A stretch of 64,000 nucleotides of DNA from [Clostridium] aerotolerans DSM 5434. Lineage in GTDB: Bacteria > Bacillota > Clostridia > Lachnospirales > Lachnospiraceae. The DNA lies in contig NZ_JHWJ01000010.1 of the NCBI RefSeq assembly GCF_000687555.1, positions 1-64,000 on the forward strand, read 5' to 3'. Both the position numbers and the translations under genes were made by a program. Below, piece by piece: positions 29,224 through 38,524 of this stretch (its first letter is position 1; the number at the start of each line of letters is the position of its first letter). The notes beneath the pieces are model-generated. The model saw only the letters and a list, made by a program, of their open reading frames with translations, ran no database searches and was not told where the DNA came from.

Positions 29224-32200
29224 ATGTTTGATGATAGAGGAAGATTTATCATAGAAGATTATAACCGGAAAACCACATTTTCCAGTTTTCTGCCTGGAAT
29301 CAATGGAATCCATGGCATTCCTCTCTGGAGCTTTTATGTGAACCGTGGGCAGGCCATTGCAAGCTTTGGGGTGGAGAATAAGAATCATTCCATTCTGGAA
29401 TTTTACCCGGCTCATCAGTCATACCAGCTTGTGAGAAATCTGGGATTTCGCACCTTTATAAAGATAGGGGAAGAAGTATATGAGCCATTCCGTTCCGATT
29501 CCTTTAAAACACGAATGTATGTGGGAATGAATGAGCTGGAATTGGAGGAAATCAATGACCAGATCGGTTTGAAAATCAATATCCGGTATTTCACCCTCCC
29601 GGAGGAACCCCTGGCTGGTTTTGTAAGAAGAGTGGTCGTTAAAAATATATCAAACAAACCTTTAGATTTGGAAATCCTCGATGGACTTCCAGGAATCATT
29701 CCCTATGGAATTGATTTAAGGGCGATGAAGGATATGGCTCAGACCATGAAAGCATGGATGCAGGTGGAAGATTTAGAGAAAAGAATGCCTTATTACCGGG
29801 TGCGGTACAGCACGGGAGATCATGCCATGGTTTCCAAGGTGGAAAGAGGCAACTTCATGCTGTCATTCTCGGAATCCGGAGACCTTCTGCCAATCATCGG
29901 CGACCCGGAGGTGATATTTGAATATGACACTGCATTGGAGCGCCCCATTGGATTTATGAAGCATAATTTAAGAACACTGTTAGAGAAAAAGCAGATTGGG
30001 CAGAATGCAGTTCCCTCCGGTTTTTCCTGTGTGGAACAATTACTTTCACCGGGAAATGGGCTGGAGTGGAACAGTGTGATTGGTCAGGCAGCCTCAAAGC
30101 AGATACGAGACGCTTATGCAAACCAGACGCTTGACCGGAGCTATTTTGATAAAAAGTACGAGACAGCAATAGAATTGACCAGACAGCTTGGAGATTCCAT
30201 CGAAACAAAAACAGCCGATCCCGTCTTTGATGCTTATTGCAGGCAGACGTTCATAGATAATGTTTTACGGGGCGGCTTTCCTATCCTTCTTGGGAAGGAT
30301 TCTGACTTTTATATCTATTCCAGAAAGCATGGAGACATGGAGCGGGATTACAATGATTTTTCCATGCTGCCCGAGTACTATTCTCAGGGAAATGGAAACT
30401 TCAGGGACTTAAATCAGAACCGGAGAAGTGATGTATTATTTGCCCCTTATGTGAAGGATCATAACATTAAGCTGTTTTATAACCTGATTCAATTGGACGG
30501 ATATAATCCTCTGGTCCTAAAGCAGGTTGCCTATGAAATGAATCAAGTGGATGAGGTTTTGGAGCTGGTTCAGAAAGACAGCCGATTGGTGGTGAAGGAA
30601 TTTTTCCAGAAAGAATATTCTCCAGGCAGCTTGTATACATTGCTGGAACAGCAGAATATCGCTCTGGCTTGCAGCAGGGAAGAATTCCTCTATCGAGCAG
30701 TAAAAGTGAGTATTCCAAAGTTCCCGGCTGAATTTACAGAAGGCTACTGGACGGATCATTGGACCTATAATCTTGATCTCATAGAATCTTACCTGGCTGT
30801 TTACCCGGAAAAGGAAGAGGAACTTTTATATCTGGATAAAAGCTATACGTTTTATGAGTCAGGAGCAGTGGTAAATCCCCGTCATAAGAGGTATGTCCAG
30901 ACAAAACATGGTGTGAGACAATACCACGCTCTTGACGAGGAACGGAAAAAGGGTGTATCCACTCATACGGTACATACGGCTTATGGAACCGGAATGGAGT
31001 ATAGGACCAATTTAATCTCAAAACTCATATTGCTTGCAGTGAATAAAGTGGCTGCCCTGGATATGATGGGATATGGTATTGAAATGGAGGGTGGAAAACC
31101 AGGCTGGTACGATGCCTTAAATGGTCTTCCGGGACTGTTTGGTTCCTCCATGCCGGAAACCTTTGAGCTATACCGTTTACTCCTATGGATCCAAAATGTA
31201 CAGAACCAGTATTGTTACCCTGTTTCAGTGCCAGTGGAGCTGCATGATTTTATGAATGGCCTTCAGAAAACCTTTGAAAGCTATCAAGAGAACCATAAGA
31301 GTAAGCTGTGGGTCTGGAATGAGTGCAACCGGCATAAGGAAGATTACAGGGAGCGGACCGTATTTGGAATCCATGGAGATGAGATTGTAATACCATTTCA
31401 GAAGCTGGAGGAAATGCTGAAAGTCTGGATTTCCTACGTAGAAGAGGGCATACATGCAGTCTGTGACGGCAATGATGGGATTCCCACTTATTTTTCCTAC
31501 GAATTTGAACGCTATGAGTGCGAAGGGGAACATATAATTCCTGTGAATGTAAAGGCGGTACCCCTTCCATTATTCTTAGAGGGATACGTTCGGTATTTCA
31601 AGCTTCCTGTTTCCAGAGAAGATAAGATCAATTTATACCACAAGGTAAAAAAGTCAGGACTATATGATTCAAAGCTTAAGATGTATAAGGTCAACGAATC
31701 CCTTCAGGAGGCTTCCTTTGAGATAGGAAGAGCCAAAGCATTCTCCCCTGGGTGGCTGGAGAATGAGTCCATCTGGCTTCATATGGAATACAAATATCTG
31801 CTGGAGCTGTTAAGATTAAAGCTATATGAGGAATTTTTTGAAGATTTCCACAATGCCTGTATTCCTTTTTTGTCAGAAGAAATGTATGGAAGAAGCCTCT
31901 TGGAGAATTCTTCCTTCCTTGCAAGCAGTGCCAATGCAGATGAAAAAATACACGGAAAAGGGTTTGTAGCCAGGTTAAGCGGTTCCACGGCTGAATTCTT
32001 GCAGATGTGGCAAGTCATGATGTTTGGAGAACGGCCGTTTCGCATGGAGAAAGAAACGCTTATCTGTAATTTAGAGCCCACAATCCCACAGTACTTAATC
32101 CCTGAGAGCAAACGCATAGAAGCCAGATTTTTAGGTAAGACCCTGGTGGTCTATCACTTTGATAAAAAGAAGGATATCACACCAGGATCTTATCAGATTA

Positions 32201-32331
32201 GAAAGATCCGGATCGAGTGGTCCGACGGACGGATTAAGGAGATGAATGGTGACTTAATCATTGGGGAGGATGCAAAAGAGTTGAGAGCTTTCAAGGTAAA
32301 AAAGCTTGTAATAGAGATTCAAACGATTTAA
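29224..32331 (+). CDS. Divergent 1035-residue phosphorylase-like (GH94-related) protein
   Basis: A large cytoplasmic protein of the type often labelled cellobiose phosphorylase in clostridia. It opens with a beta-rich domain (SSFLPGINGIHGIPLWSFYV near 20-40), then a helical-barrel region with MERDYNDFSMLPEYYSQGNG and FRDLNQNRRSDV (about 375-405), and PGWYDALNGLPGLFGSSMPE (about 627-647). The last resembles the GH94 catalytic DWND stretch but has W-Y-D. No signal peptide. It is the last gene of the importer operon. It could split a longer or differently linked oligosaccharide than the GH94 enzyme upstream; the activity is unproven. Its stop shares bases with the convergent regulator gene. Confidence 0.65.
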   Translation: MFDDRGRFIIEDYNRKTTFSSFLPGINGIHGIPLWSFYVNRGQAIASFGVENKNHSILEFYPAHQSYQLVRNLGFRTFIKIGEEVYEPFRSDSFKTRMYVGMNELELEEINDQIGLKINIRYFTLPEEPLAGFVRRVVVKNISNKPLDLEILDGLPGIIPYGIDLRAMKDMAQTMKAWMQVEDLEKRMPYYRVRYSTGDHAMVSKVERGNFMLSFSESGDLLPIIGDPEVIFEYDTALERPIGFMKHNLRTLLEKKQIGQNAVPSGFSCVEQLLSPGNGLEWNSVIGQAASKQIRDAYANQTLDRSYFDKKYETAIELTRQLGDSIETKTADPVFDAYCRQTFIDNVLRGGFPILLGKDSDFYIYSRKHGDMERDYNDFSMLPEYYSQGNGNFRDLNQNRRSDVLFAPYVKDHNIKLFYNLIQLDGYNPLVLKQVAYEMNQVDEVLELVQKDSRLVVKEFFQKEYSPGSLYTLLEQQNIALACSREEFLYRAVKVSIPKFPAEFTEGYWTDHWTYNLDLIESYLAVYPEKEEELLYLDKSYTFYESGAVVNPRHKRYVQTKHGVRQYHALDEERKKGVSTHTVHTAYGTGMEYRTNLISKLILLAVNKVAALDMMGYGIEMEGGKPGWYDALNGLPGLFGSSMPETFELYRLLLWIQNVQNQYCYPVSVPVELHDFMNGLQKTFESYQENHKSKLWVWNECNRHKEDYRERTVFGIHGDEIVIPFQKLEEMLKVWISYVEEGIHAVCDGNDGIPTYFSYEFERYECEGEHIIPVNVKAVPLPLFLEGYVRYFKLPVSREDKINLYHKVKKSGLYDSKLKMYKVNESLQEASFEIGRAKAFSPGWLENESIWLHMEYKYLLELLRLKLYEEFFEDFHNACIPFLSEEMYGRSLLENSSFLASSANADEKIHGKGFVARLSGSTAEFLQMWQVMMFGERPFRMEKETLICNLEPTIPQYLIPESKRIEARFLGKTLVVYHFDKKKDITPGSYQIRKIRIEWSDGRIKEMNGDLIIGEDAKELRAFKVKKLVIEIQTI

Positions 32332-33344
32332 GAACCTTCCAATGCCTCCTGTTTCGTCTCCGGTGCCAATTGGCTGGAACGATATGTTTCGTAGACTTCA
32401 ATCAGCTGAGGACGCTTTACGACTCCAATCTTTTGAAAGATATTGTGGATATGGGTTTTCGCTGTGCCCAGGGAGATATAAAGATCGTCGCTGATTTCCT
32501 GGTTGGTCTTATCCTCCAAAAGCACTTTAAGAATCTCCCGTTCCCGTGACGTTAAGTGGTAAGCTTCCCCAAAATGGTACAGCAGACTTTCTTCTATATC
32601 AGATGGAAGAGAGTCCTTCTTACTGGTAACGGTGGAAACAATCCGGTTATTCTTAAGCAGTATGTTGAGGGAATAGGTAATGTAAGCAGAAGCAAATCCC
32701 GCATATATCAAATAAAGAACATCAGAAGATAGATTTCGGTTGTTCATGTTTACATAATATTTGGAATATGTATCATAGTTAAAAATAACAATGGTATCTT
32801 CTGTAACAATAAAAATATTAAAAATCATGGTGAGAAGGAATAGTCTTTTACACCATAGAGAAAAGGAATCCTGAAATTCTTCAGGGTTCTTTTTTATTGT
32901 GTAATAACTGATCGCTCCCAGATAGAAGTTGTATGCCTGGCTTGGGAAGAAATAAAGCCACATTTTCATGGCCGAGTTCTTTAACGCGGGAACAAAAAGC
33001 ATGAAGACTACATAGAGCATCAAAATACCATAATCAATTCTTGTAATTTTCCGATTTAACAGCTTTTTAAAAATGGTCAGGTAACCAAGGGACGTAATCA
33101 GATAGATCAAGGTCTTATGGGTGGGAACGATCATGAAAATTTTGTTGTACACATCTGCAAAGCTCACAAACATTTCTGACAGAAATATCACAATATCATC
33201 GATTAATATAGCGGAAAAAATAATGCCGGTCCATAGTAACAGTTTCTCTTTTTCCCAATGAAAGAGCAAGAGTGACATCCAGATAATGCCTGAGTAAATC
33301 ATAATCAGAACAAGATTATAAATGAAAATCAAATCCTTTCCCAT
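32328..33344 (-). CDS. aguR: Membrane-bound LuxR-type regulator, AguR-like
   Basis: A 338-residue protein whose first 230 or so residues are a series of about seven hydrophobic segments and whose C-terminus is a LuxR-type helix-turn-helix (HLTSREREILKVLLEDKTNQEI then YISLGTAKTHIHNIFQKIGV). This is the architecture of AguR, the membrane one-component activator of agmatine deiminase genes in Lactococcus and Enterococcus. It is transcribed away from the agmatine operon. ATG 33344 has GGGAGG at good spacing; an upstream in-frame start lacks a ribosome site. Its stop overlaps that of the convergent gene by four bases, with no terminator visible. Confidence 0.82.
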   Translation of the reverse strand: MGKDLIFIYNLVLIMIYSGIIWMSLLLFHWEKEKLLLWTGIIFSAILIDDIVIFLSEMFVSFADVYNKIFMIVPTHKTLIYLITSLGYLTIFKKLLNRKITRIDYGILMLYVVFMLFVPALKNSAMKMWLYFFPSQAYNFYLGAISYYTIKKNPEEFQDSFSLWCKRLFLLTMIFNIFIVTEDTIVIFNYDTYSKYYVNMNNRNLSSDVLYLIYAGFASAYITYSLNILLKNNRIVSTVTSKKDSLPSDIEESLLYHFGEAYHLTSREREILKVLLEDKTNQEISDDLYISLGTAKTHIHNIFQKIGVVKRPQLIEVYETYRSSQLAPETKQEALEGS

Positions 33345-33404
33345 AGGTACCTCCCGTCTGTTTTGTCGGTTCACAAGTTATCATCAGTATAGCAAACTCC
33401 CGTA

Positions 33405-33504
33405 TTTTTTCAACCTGAAAAAATGGACCAAACCCCTATTTTGTAGTGCAATATGCACAAAAGTTTAGAGAAGTTTATGGAATAAAAGTAAAAAAGTGTA
33501 TAAA
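33405..33504. promoter_or_regulatory. Operator and promoter region between aguR and the agmatine operon
   Basis: An 8-bp inverted repeat TTTTTTCA/TGAAAAAA at 33405-33423, GTGCA-ATA-TGCAC at 33446-33458, and AAGTTTA twice at 10-base spacing (33461, 33471) lie upstream of a TATAAA at 33499-33504. The last looks like a -10 without a good -35, as expected for an activator-dependent promoter. Which element binds the regulator is not known. Confidence 0.45.
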
Positions 33505-33608
33505 GTTCAACCTCTCAGGTACATTCTCAACCCATGAAGAAACTGCTATTTTCGTCTTGTGAGGACCCGGTAAGGGTTCCCAACGGAAAATGAAAAGGAG
33601 GTTTACCA

Positions 33609-34556
33609 GTGGCAGAAAAAATTGTGCTGGCATTAGGAGGCAATGCACTCCAGTCAGGAAAGGAAGCTGTTACGGCAGAAGGGCAGCTTCAGATCGTACA
33701 TAAAACCTGCGAGTACATTGCCCAGTTAAATGAGCGGGGATATGAAATGGCCATTGTCCATGGAAACGGTCCGCAAGTGGGAAGAATTCTTCTTGCCAGT
33801 GAGACCGCGAAAGAGATTACCCCTGCCATGCCCTTTGATGTTTGCGGGGCCATGTCCCAGGGCTATATCGGATATCACTTACAGCAGGCATTAAAATACG
33901 CCCTCAATAAAAGAAATCAAAGCTTCCCTGTAGTGACCATACTGACCCAGGTGGTAGTGGATGAAAATGACCCCGGATTTCAAAATCCCACAAAGCCCAT
34001 AGGCCCATTTTACTCCATGGAAGAAGCAAAGAAGCTGGAACAGGAAAAAGGATACGTCATGAAGGAAGATGCAGGGCGGGGCTATCGAAGAGTCGTTGCT
34101 TCCCCTCTTCCAAGAAAGATCGTGGAACTGGAAGCCGTAAAAGAATTATGGCCTAAGGCAATCGTCATAACCTGTGGCGGAGGCGGAATCCCGGTGACGG
34201 AAAATCCTGCCGGCTGCTTAAAAGGAACGGCAGCCGTCATAGACAAAGATTTTGCAGCGGAGCTATTGGCAGAGCAGGTGGATGCAGACATTCTCATGAT
34301 TTTAACAGAAGTGGAAAAGGTAGCAGTCAATTACAACCAGCCAGACCAGAAGAATCTTGACCATCTAAGCTTAAAAGAGGCTCATGCATATTGTCTTGAG
34401 GGGCAGTTTGCACCAGGTAGCATGCTTCCAAAGGTTCAGGCAGCCATGAAATTTGTAAGATCCAATCCCTCAAAACGGGCCATTATCACATCGCTGGATA
34501 AGGCGTTAGAGGCACTGGATGGGAAAACAGGAACCGTATTTACATTTAACAATTGA
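33609..34556 (+). CDS. arcC: Carbamate kinase
   Basis: A 315-residue enzyme that transfers phosphate from carbamoyl phosphate to ADP, the ATP-yielding last step of agmatine catabolism. It has LALGGNALQ at the N-terminus, VHGNGPQVG near 50, CGGGGIPV near 190 and the [12 protein letters not shown] stretch near 212. GTG start with AAAAGGAGG upstream. Placed first in the operon, while the order known from enterococci and lactococci has it last. It could also be called aguC. Confidence 0.95.
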   Translation: MAEKIVLALGGNALQSGKEAVTAEGQLQIVHKTCEYIAQLNERGYEMAIVHGNGPQVGRILLASETAKEITPAMPFDVCGAMSQGYIGYHLQQALKYALNKRNQSFPVVTILTQVVVDENDPGFQNPTKPIGPFYSMEEAKKLEQEKGYVMKEDAGRGYRRVVASPLPRKIVELEAVKELWPKAIVITCGGGGIPVTENPAGCLKGTAAVIDKDFAAELLAEQVDADILMILTEVEKVAVNYNQPDQKNLDHLSLKEAHAYCLEGQFAPGSMLPKVQAAMKFVRSNPSKRAIITSLDKALEALDGKTGTVFTFNN

Positions 34557-34578
34557 CCAATATATAGGAGGATTTACC

Positions 34579-35607
34579 ATGAAAGCAAACGGAGTCACTC
34601 ATTTCATCGACACAAATGATTTTACAAAGGAGGAGCTGTTAGACATCATTTACTTGTCACTAGCCATTAAAAAAAGCATTCAGTCAGGCTATCAACCACC
34701 TCTCTTAAAAGGAAAAACGTTGGGCATGATTTTTCAGCAGTCTTCCACAAGAACCCGTGTATCCTTTGAAACTGCCATGGAACAGCTTGGCGGCCATGCC
34801 CAGTATTTAGGACCAGGCATGATCCAGCTGGGAGGTCATGAGACCATTGGAGATACGGGAAGAGTCCTATCCCAGATGATTGATGTAGTAATGGCAAGAG
34901 TCATAGAGCACAAATCTGTTGTTGAGCTTGCTAAGGCTTGTTCCATACCGGTTTTAAATGGTATGAGCGATTATAATCACCCCACTCAGGAAATCGGAGA
35001 TTTATGCACCATCGTTGAGCATCTGCCGAGGGGAAAAAGGCTGGAGGACTGTAAGGTGGTCTTCGTAGGGGATGGAACCCAGGTTTGTGCTTCTCTTGGT
35101 TTTATTACAACAAAGCTTGGCATGCATTTCGTTCATTATGGACCTATGAACACTCAGTTGTTAGAAGAGCACAAGTCCGTGATGGAAGAGAACTGCAAAA
35201 TTTCCGGCGGTACCTGGGAAGTAACGGACCAAAGAGAGAGCGTAAGGGGAGCTGATTTTATTTACACGGACGTATGGTACGGACTTTATGAGAATGAAAC
35301 TCCGAAAGAAGAGCGTGTGGAAACCTTTAAGGATTATCAGGTGAACCGGGATTTGATGTCCCTTGGAAATATTGGCTGTAAGTTCATGCACTGTCTGCCG
35401 GCAACCAGGGGAGAGGATGTGACCGATGAGGTTTTAGACAGTGAAAGCTCTATTGCCTTTTTAGAGGCAGGCAACCGGCTGACTGCCATGAGAGGACTTC
35501 TTGTTTACTTCACCCAGTATCAGAGGGAAGGGGCAAAGAGCGAGCTTCAGATGGCGGCTGCAAAGGAAGAACTGGAAACATTCATGAATGATAGACATAT
35601 CAGATAG
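34579..35607 (+). CDS. ptcA: Putrescine carbamoyltransferase
   Basis: A 342-residue carbamoyltransferase that phosphorolyses N-carbamoylputrescine to putrescine and carbamoyl phosphate. It carries the carbamoyl-phosphate motif SSTRTRVSF near 54, the [15 protein letters not shown] stretch near 76-90 and [15 protein letters not shown] near 271-285. The long C-terminal helix fits putrescine rather than ornithine carbamoyltransferases, and the neighbours support this. Start ATG has AGGAGG upstream. Also named aguB. Confidence 0.93.
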   Translation: MKANGVTHFIDTNDFTKEELLDIIYLSLAIKKSIQSGYQPPLLKGKTLGMIFQQSSTRTRVSFETAMEQLGGHAQYLGPGMIQLGGHETIGDTGRVLSQMIDVVMARVIEHKSVVELAKACSIPVLNGMSDYNHPTQEIGDLCTIVEHLPRGKRLEDCKVVFVGDGTQVCASLGFITTKLGMHFVHYGPMNTQLLEEHKSVMEENCKISGGTWEVTDQRESVRGADFIYTDVWYGLYENETPKEERVETFKDYQVNRDLMSLGNIGCKFMHCLPATRGEDVTDEVLDSESSIAFLEAGNRLTAMRGLLVYFTQYQREGAKSELQMAAAKEELETFMNDRHIR

Positions 35608-35618
35608 GGGGCCAGATC

Positions 35619-36980
35619 ATGTCAGATGCGCCAAAGAAAAAGTTTCGGTTAATTGATGCCATTATGGCAGTGATATGTGTTGTGTTTGTAGCGGAGGCAG
35701 CAGGCCCGGTAGCAGCCATTGGAAATTCCCAGTATTTCTGGTGGTTATTCCTCCTCATTACGTTTTTGCTTCCCTATGGCTTAATCTCTTCAGAACTAGG
35801 GACAACCTATGAAGGAGACGGCGGATTGTACGACTGGGTGTCAAAAGCCTTCGGTAAAAAATGGGGAGGAAGGGTCTCCTGGTACTATTGGATCAACTTT
35901 CCGCTCTGGATGGCTTCTTTGGCGCTTATGTACCCTAAGGTCATCAATCTTTTATCAGGCAGGGAGTTTGGAATGGTCCCGACGCTTCTCATTGAGCTTT
36001 CATTTGTCTGGATTGTTGTTTTCATCAGCTTCTTTTCTGTCTGTGACAGCTCCTGGATCTTAAACGGGGCGGCAGTGATTAAGATACTGATTGCGTTGTC
36101 TCTTGGAGGTCTTGGAATTTACGGAGCCATTCACCATGGAGTCGCTAATGAGTATACATTTGCTTCCATGCTTCCAAGCTTTGATTTAAACAGCTTATCC
36201 TACATATCAGTGATTCTTTTTAACTGCCTTGGCTTTGAAGTGGTCTGTACCTTTGCAGATGATATGGAAAATCCCAAAAAGCAGATTCCCCAGGCCATCG
36301 TAGCAGGCGGACTGGTGATTGCAGCCATCTATATCTTTATGGCATTTGGCATCGGGGTAGCCATACCAGCGGATCAGATCAGTACCAGCACCGGCTTAGT
36401 TACCAGTGTTCAGCTTCTTACGGGAACTACCAGAGGCGTACTTGTAGTGATTATTTCCATTGGCTTTTTACTGACTCTGTTTGGAAATATGATCTCCTGG
36501 TCCCTGGGGGTCAACAATGTGGCAGCCTACGCCGCTGACAATGGAGATATGCCAGGGGTATTTAAAATCAAAAGCAAAAAGAACAGCATGCCCATAGGTG
36601 CTTCGGTGATGAATGGATTGGTGGCAAGCTTCGTGCTGATCATAGCTCCTTTTATTCCCAATCAGGACTTATTCTGGAGCTTTTTTGCCTTGAATCTGGT
36701 CATGTTTCTCCTTTCCTATCTGCCAGTGTTCCCAGCCTTCTTAAAGCTGAGAAAGATAGATCCGGATACAGAGAGGCCCTTTAAGGTGCCGGGAAGCCCC
36801 GTATTTTTAAGAATATTAACTGGAATACCAATGATACTCATTGTGATTGCCTTGATTTTTACCGCAGTGCCGCTGAGATTTGATTCAGAGAGCCTGGCAG
36901 GCGTTCTTCCCATTACCATTGGGGCTGTCATTTTTATTTTGCTGGGTGAGCTGATTGTGAATAAAAAAAGAGAAAAATAA
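35619..36980 (+). CDS. aguD: Agmatine/putrescine antiporter (APC family)
   Basis: A 453-residue APC-superfamily transporter with about 12 membrane segments, starting LIDAIMAVICVVFVAEAAGPVAA and with the ELGTTYEGDGGLYDWV stretch near helix 2. It lies between the carbamoyltransferase and deiminase genes, so exchange of external agmatine for internal putrescine is the expected role. Start ATG follows AGGGGG. Substrate is by context. Confidence 0.88.
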   Translation: MSDAPKKKFRLIDAIMAVICVVFVAEAAGPVAAIGNSQYFWWLFLLITFLLPYGLISSELGTTYEGDGGLYDWVSKAFGKKWGGRVSWYYWINFPLWMASLALMYPKVINLLSGREFGMVPTLLIELSFVWIVVFISFFSVCDSSWILNGAAVIKILIALSLGGLGIYGAIHHGVANEYTFASMLPSFDLNSLSYISVILFNCLGFEVVCTFADDMENPKKQIPQAIVAGGLVIAAIYIFMAFGIGVAIPADQISTSTGLVTSVQLLTGTTRGVLVVIISIGFLLTLFGNMISWSLGVNNVAAYAADNGDMPGVFKIKSKKNSMPIGASVMNGLVASFVLIIAPFIPNQDLFWSFFALNLVMFLLSYLPVFPAFLKLRKIDPDTERPFKVPGSPVFLRILTGIPMILIVIALIFTAVPLRFDSESLAGVLPITIGAVIFILLGELIVNKKREK

Positions 36981-36997
36981 GAAAGTAGGGATATGTT

Positions 36998-38098
36998 ATG
37001 GCAATGAGAATAAATGATACCACACCAAAGCAGGACGGATACCGTATGCCTGCAGAATTTGAAGAACAGGAGAGAGTCTGGATGCTCTGGCCGGAGAGAG
37101 CGGATAACTGGAGAGACGGAGCAAAGCCAGCTCAGAAAGTTTTTGCAGAAGTGGCAAAAGCAATCCGCCGGTTCGAGCCTGTCACGGTATGCGCTTCTCC
37201 CGCACAGTTTACAAACTGCAGAGCCCATCTGCCAGAGAATATAAGAGTGGTGGAAATGACCAGCAATGATTCCTGGATCAGAGACTGCGGACCCACCTTT
37301 GTAGTCAATGATATGGGAGGAATCAGGGGCTGTGACTGGACCTTTAATGCATGGGGCGGATTGGTTGACGGACTGTATTTTCCCTGGGATCAGGATGATC
37401 TTGTGGCGCAAAAGGTCTGTGAGATGGAAGAGATTCCTTCCTATCGCACCGACAGCTTTGTTTTGGAAGGCGGCTCCTTTCATGTAGACGGAGAAGGAAC
37501 CGTGATCACAACGGAGATGTGCCTCTTAAGTGAAGGCAGAAATCCGCTGATGACAAAAGAAGAAATCGAAGAGATGTTAATGGAATACTTAAATTGTAAA
37601 AAGGTAATCTGGATCCGTGACGGCATCGACCCCAATGAGACCAACGGACATATCGATGATGTGGTCCAATATGTAAGACCAGGAGAGGTAGCCTGTATCT
37701 GGACTGAGGATGAAACCCATCCCTTCTATAAAGAAGCACAGGCGGCCTATCAGACCTTATCAGAGGCAACAGACGCCAGAGGCCGGAAATTAAAGGTACA
37801 TAAGCTTTGCCTGACGAAAAATCCGGTACTTCTCCATGGAGCTGATTCCATTGATATGGTGGAAGGAACCATACCAAGAAAGGACGGGGAAATTTCCATT
37901 GCTTCCTATATGAATTACCTTGTGGTAAATGGTGGCGTTATCGTGCCTCAGTACGGGGATGAAAACGATGCCCTTGCCCTGGAGCAGGTTCAGAAGATGT
38001 ATCCCGAACGAAAGGTGGTAGGGGTACGTACCGAGGAAATTGCCTATGGCGGGGGGAATATCCACTGCATCACCCAACAGCAGCCAAAAGTAAGATGA
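36998..38098 (+). CDS. aguA: Agmatine deiminase
   Basis: A 366-residue enzyme hydrolysing agmatine to N-carbamoylputrescine and ammonia. Family motifs in order: MPAEFEEQERVWMLWPER near 12-30, SNDSWIRDCGPTFVV near 88-102, NAWGG, LEGGSFHVDGEG near 150, NGHIDDVV near 213, and the C-terminal AYGGGNIHCITQQQP with the catalytic Cys at about 358. Length is standard. It is the last gene of the agmatine operon, 17 bases after the antiporter. No T-run terminator follows. Confidence 0.97.
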   Translation: MAMRINDTTPKQDGYRMPAEFEEQERVWMLWPERADNWRDGAKPAQKVFAEVAKAIRRFEPVTVCASPAQFTNCRAHLPENIRVVEMTSNDSWIRDCGPTFVVNDMGGIRGCDWTFNAWGGLVDGLYFPWDQDDLVAQKVCEMEEIPSYRTDSFVLEGGSFHVDGEGTVITTEMCLLSEGRNPLMTKEEIEEMLMEYLNCKKVIWIRDGIDPNETNGHIDDVVQYVRPGEVACIWTEDETHPFYKEAQAAYQTLSEATDARGRKLKVHKLCLTKNPVLLHGADSIDMVEGTIPRKDGEISIASYMNYLVVNGGVIVPQYGDENDALALEQVQKMYPERKVVGVRTEEIAYGGGNIHCITQQQPKVR

Positions 38099-38134
38099 TA
38101 GATACCAGCAATGATTCGTTGTATCGTGAATCCA

Positions 38135-38201
38135 TTGACTTTGGGCTCCAAGAGAAGTACAATGAATATAACTTGTTGATTAACAAGTTATATTCATTGT
38201 A
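38135..38201 (+). promoter_or_regulatory. Promoter with a perfect 20-bp palindrome, probable TetR operator
   Basis: TTGACT at 38135-38140 and TACAAT at 38158-38163 are 17 bases apart. Starting exactly at this -10, a perfect 20-bp inverted repeat (38158-38177 and 38182-38201, loop GATT) covers the transcription start. No T run follows it, so an operator is more likely than a terminator. The TetR gene two places downstream is the obvious candidate to bind it. Confidence 0.72.
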
Positions 38202-38215
38202 AAGGATGGTACGAT

Positions 38216-38524
38216 ATGAAAAAAGTTTTTATAGGATTCTCAGTTCTTGGCACTATCATTCCATTTACTATCTTTGTGCCGTGGTTGCTTACGAATGGTT
38301 TAGATGTATCACTCTTTGTTCGTGAATGGTTCTCCACACCAATCTCAAAATTCTTTGCTGCCGATTTTATTATTACATGGTTGGCTTGGTTACTGTTCAT
38401 TTTAGTTGATCATAAGAAAAATGACATTAAGTTATGGTGGATTCCTTTCGTCGGTAACTTTTGTATCGGTTTATCATTTTCTGTACCATTCTATCTGTTT
38501 TTGCGCGAGGACAAAAGACGATGA
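38216..38524 (+). CDS. Small membrane protein, DUF2834 family
   Basis: A 102-residue protein with three hydrophobic segments (about 4-25, 47-65, 73-95) and a charged C-terminal tail. The spacing and the FVPWLLTNGLDV then F-FAADF stretch fit DUF2834. AAAGGATGG lies before ATG. Its stop overlaps the TetR start (ATGA), so the two are translationally coupled. Function unknown; perhaps it is the protein whose level the regulator controls. Confidence 0.75.
   Translation: MKKVFIGFSVLGTIIPFTIFVPWLLTNGLDVSLFVREWFSTPISKFFAADFIITWLAWLLFILVDHKKNDIKLWWIPFVGNFCIGLSFSVPFYLFLREDKRR

Noticed and set aside
36716-37483. 255-codon open frame on the minus strand
   Set aside because: It is fully antisense to the aguD and aguA genes, has no ribosome site and no recognisable domain.
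38158-38201. Terminator of the agmatine operon
   Set aside because: The long palindrome has no T run after it and coincides with the -10 of the next promoter, so an operator is preferred.
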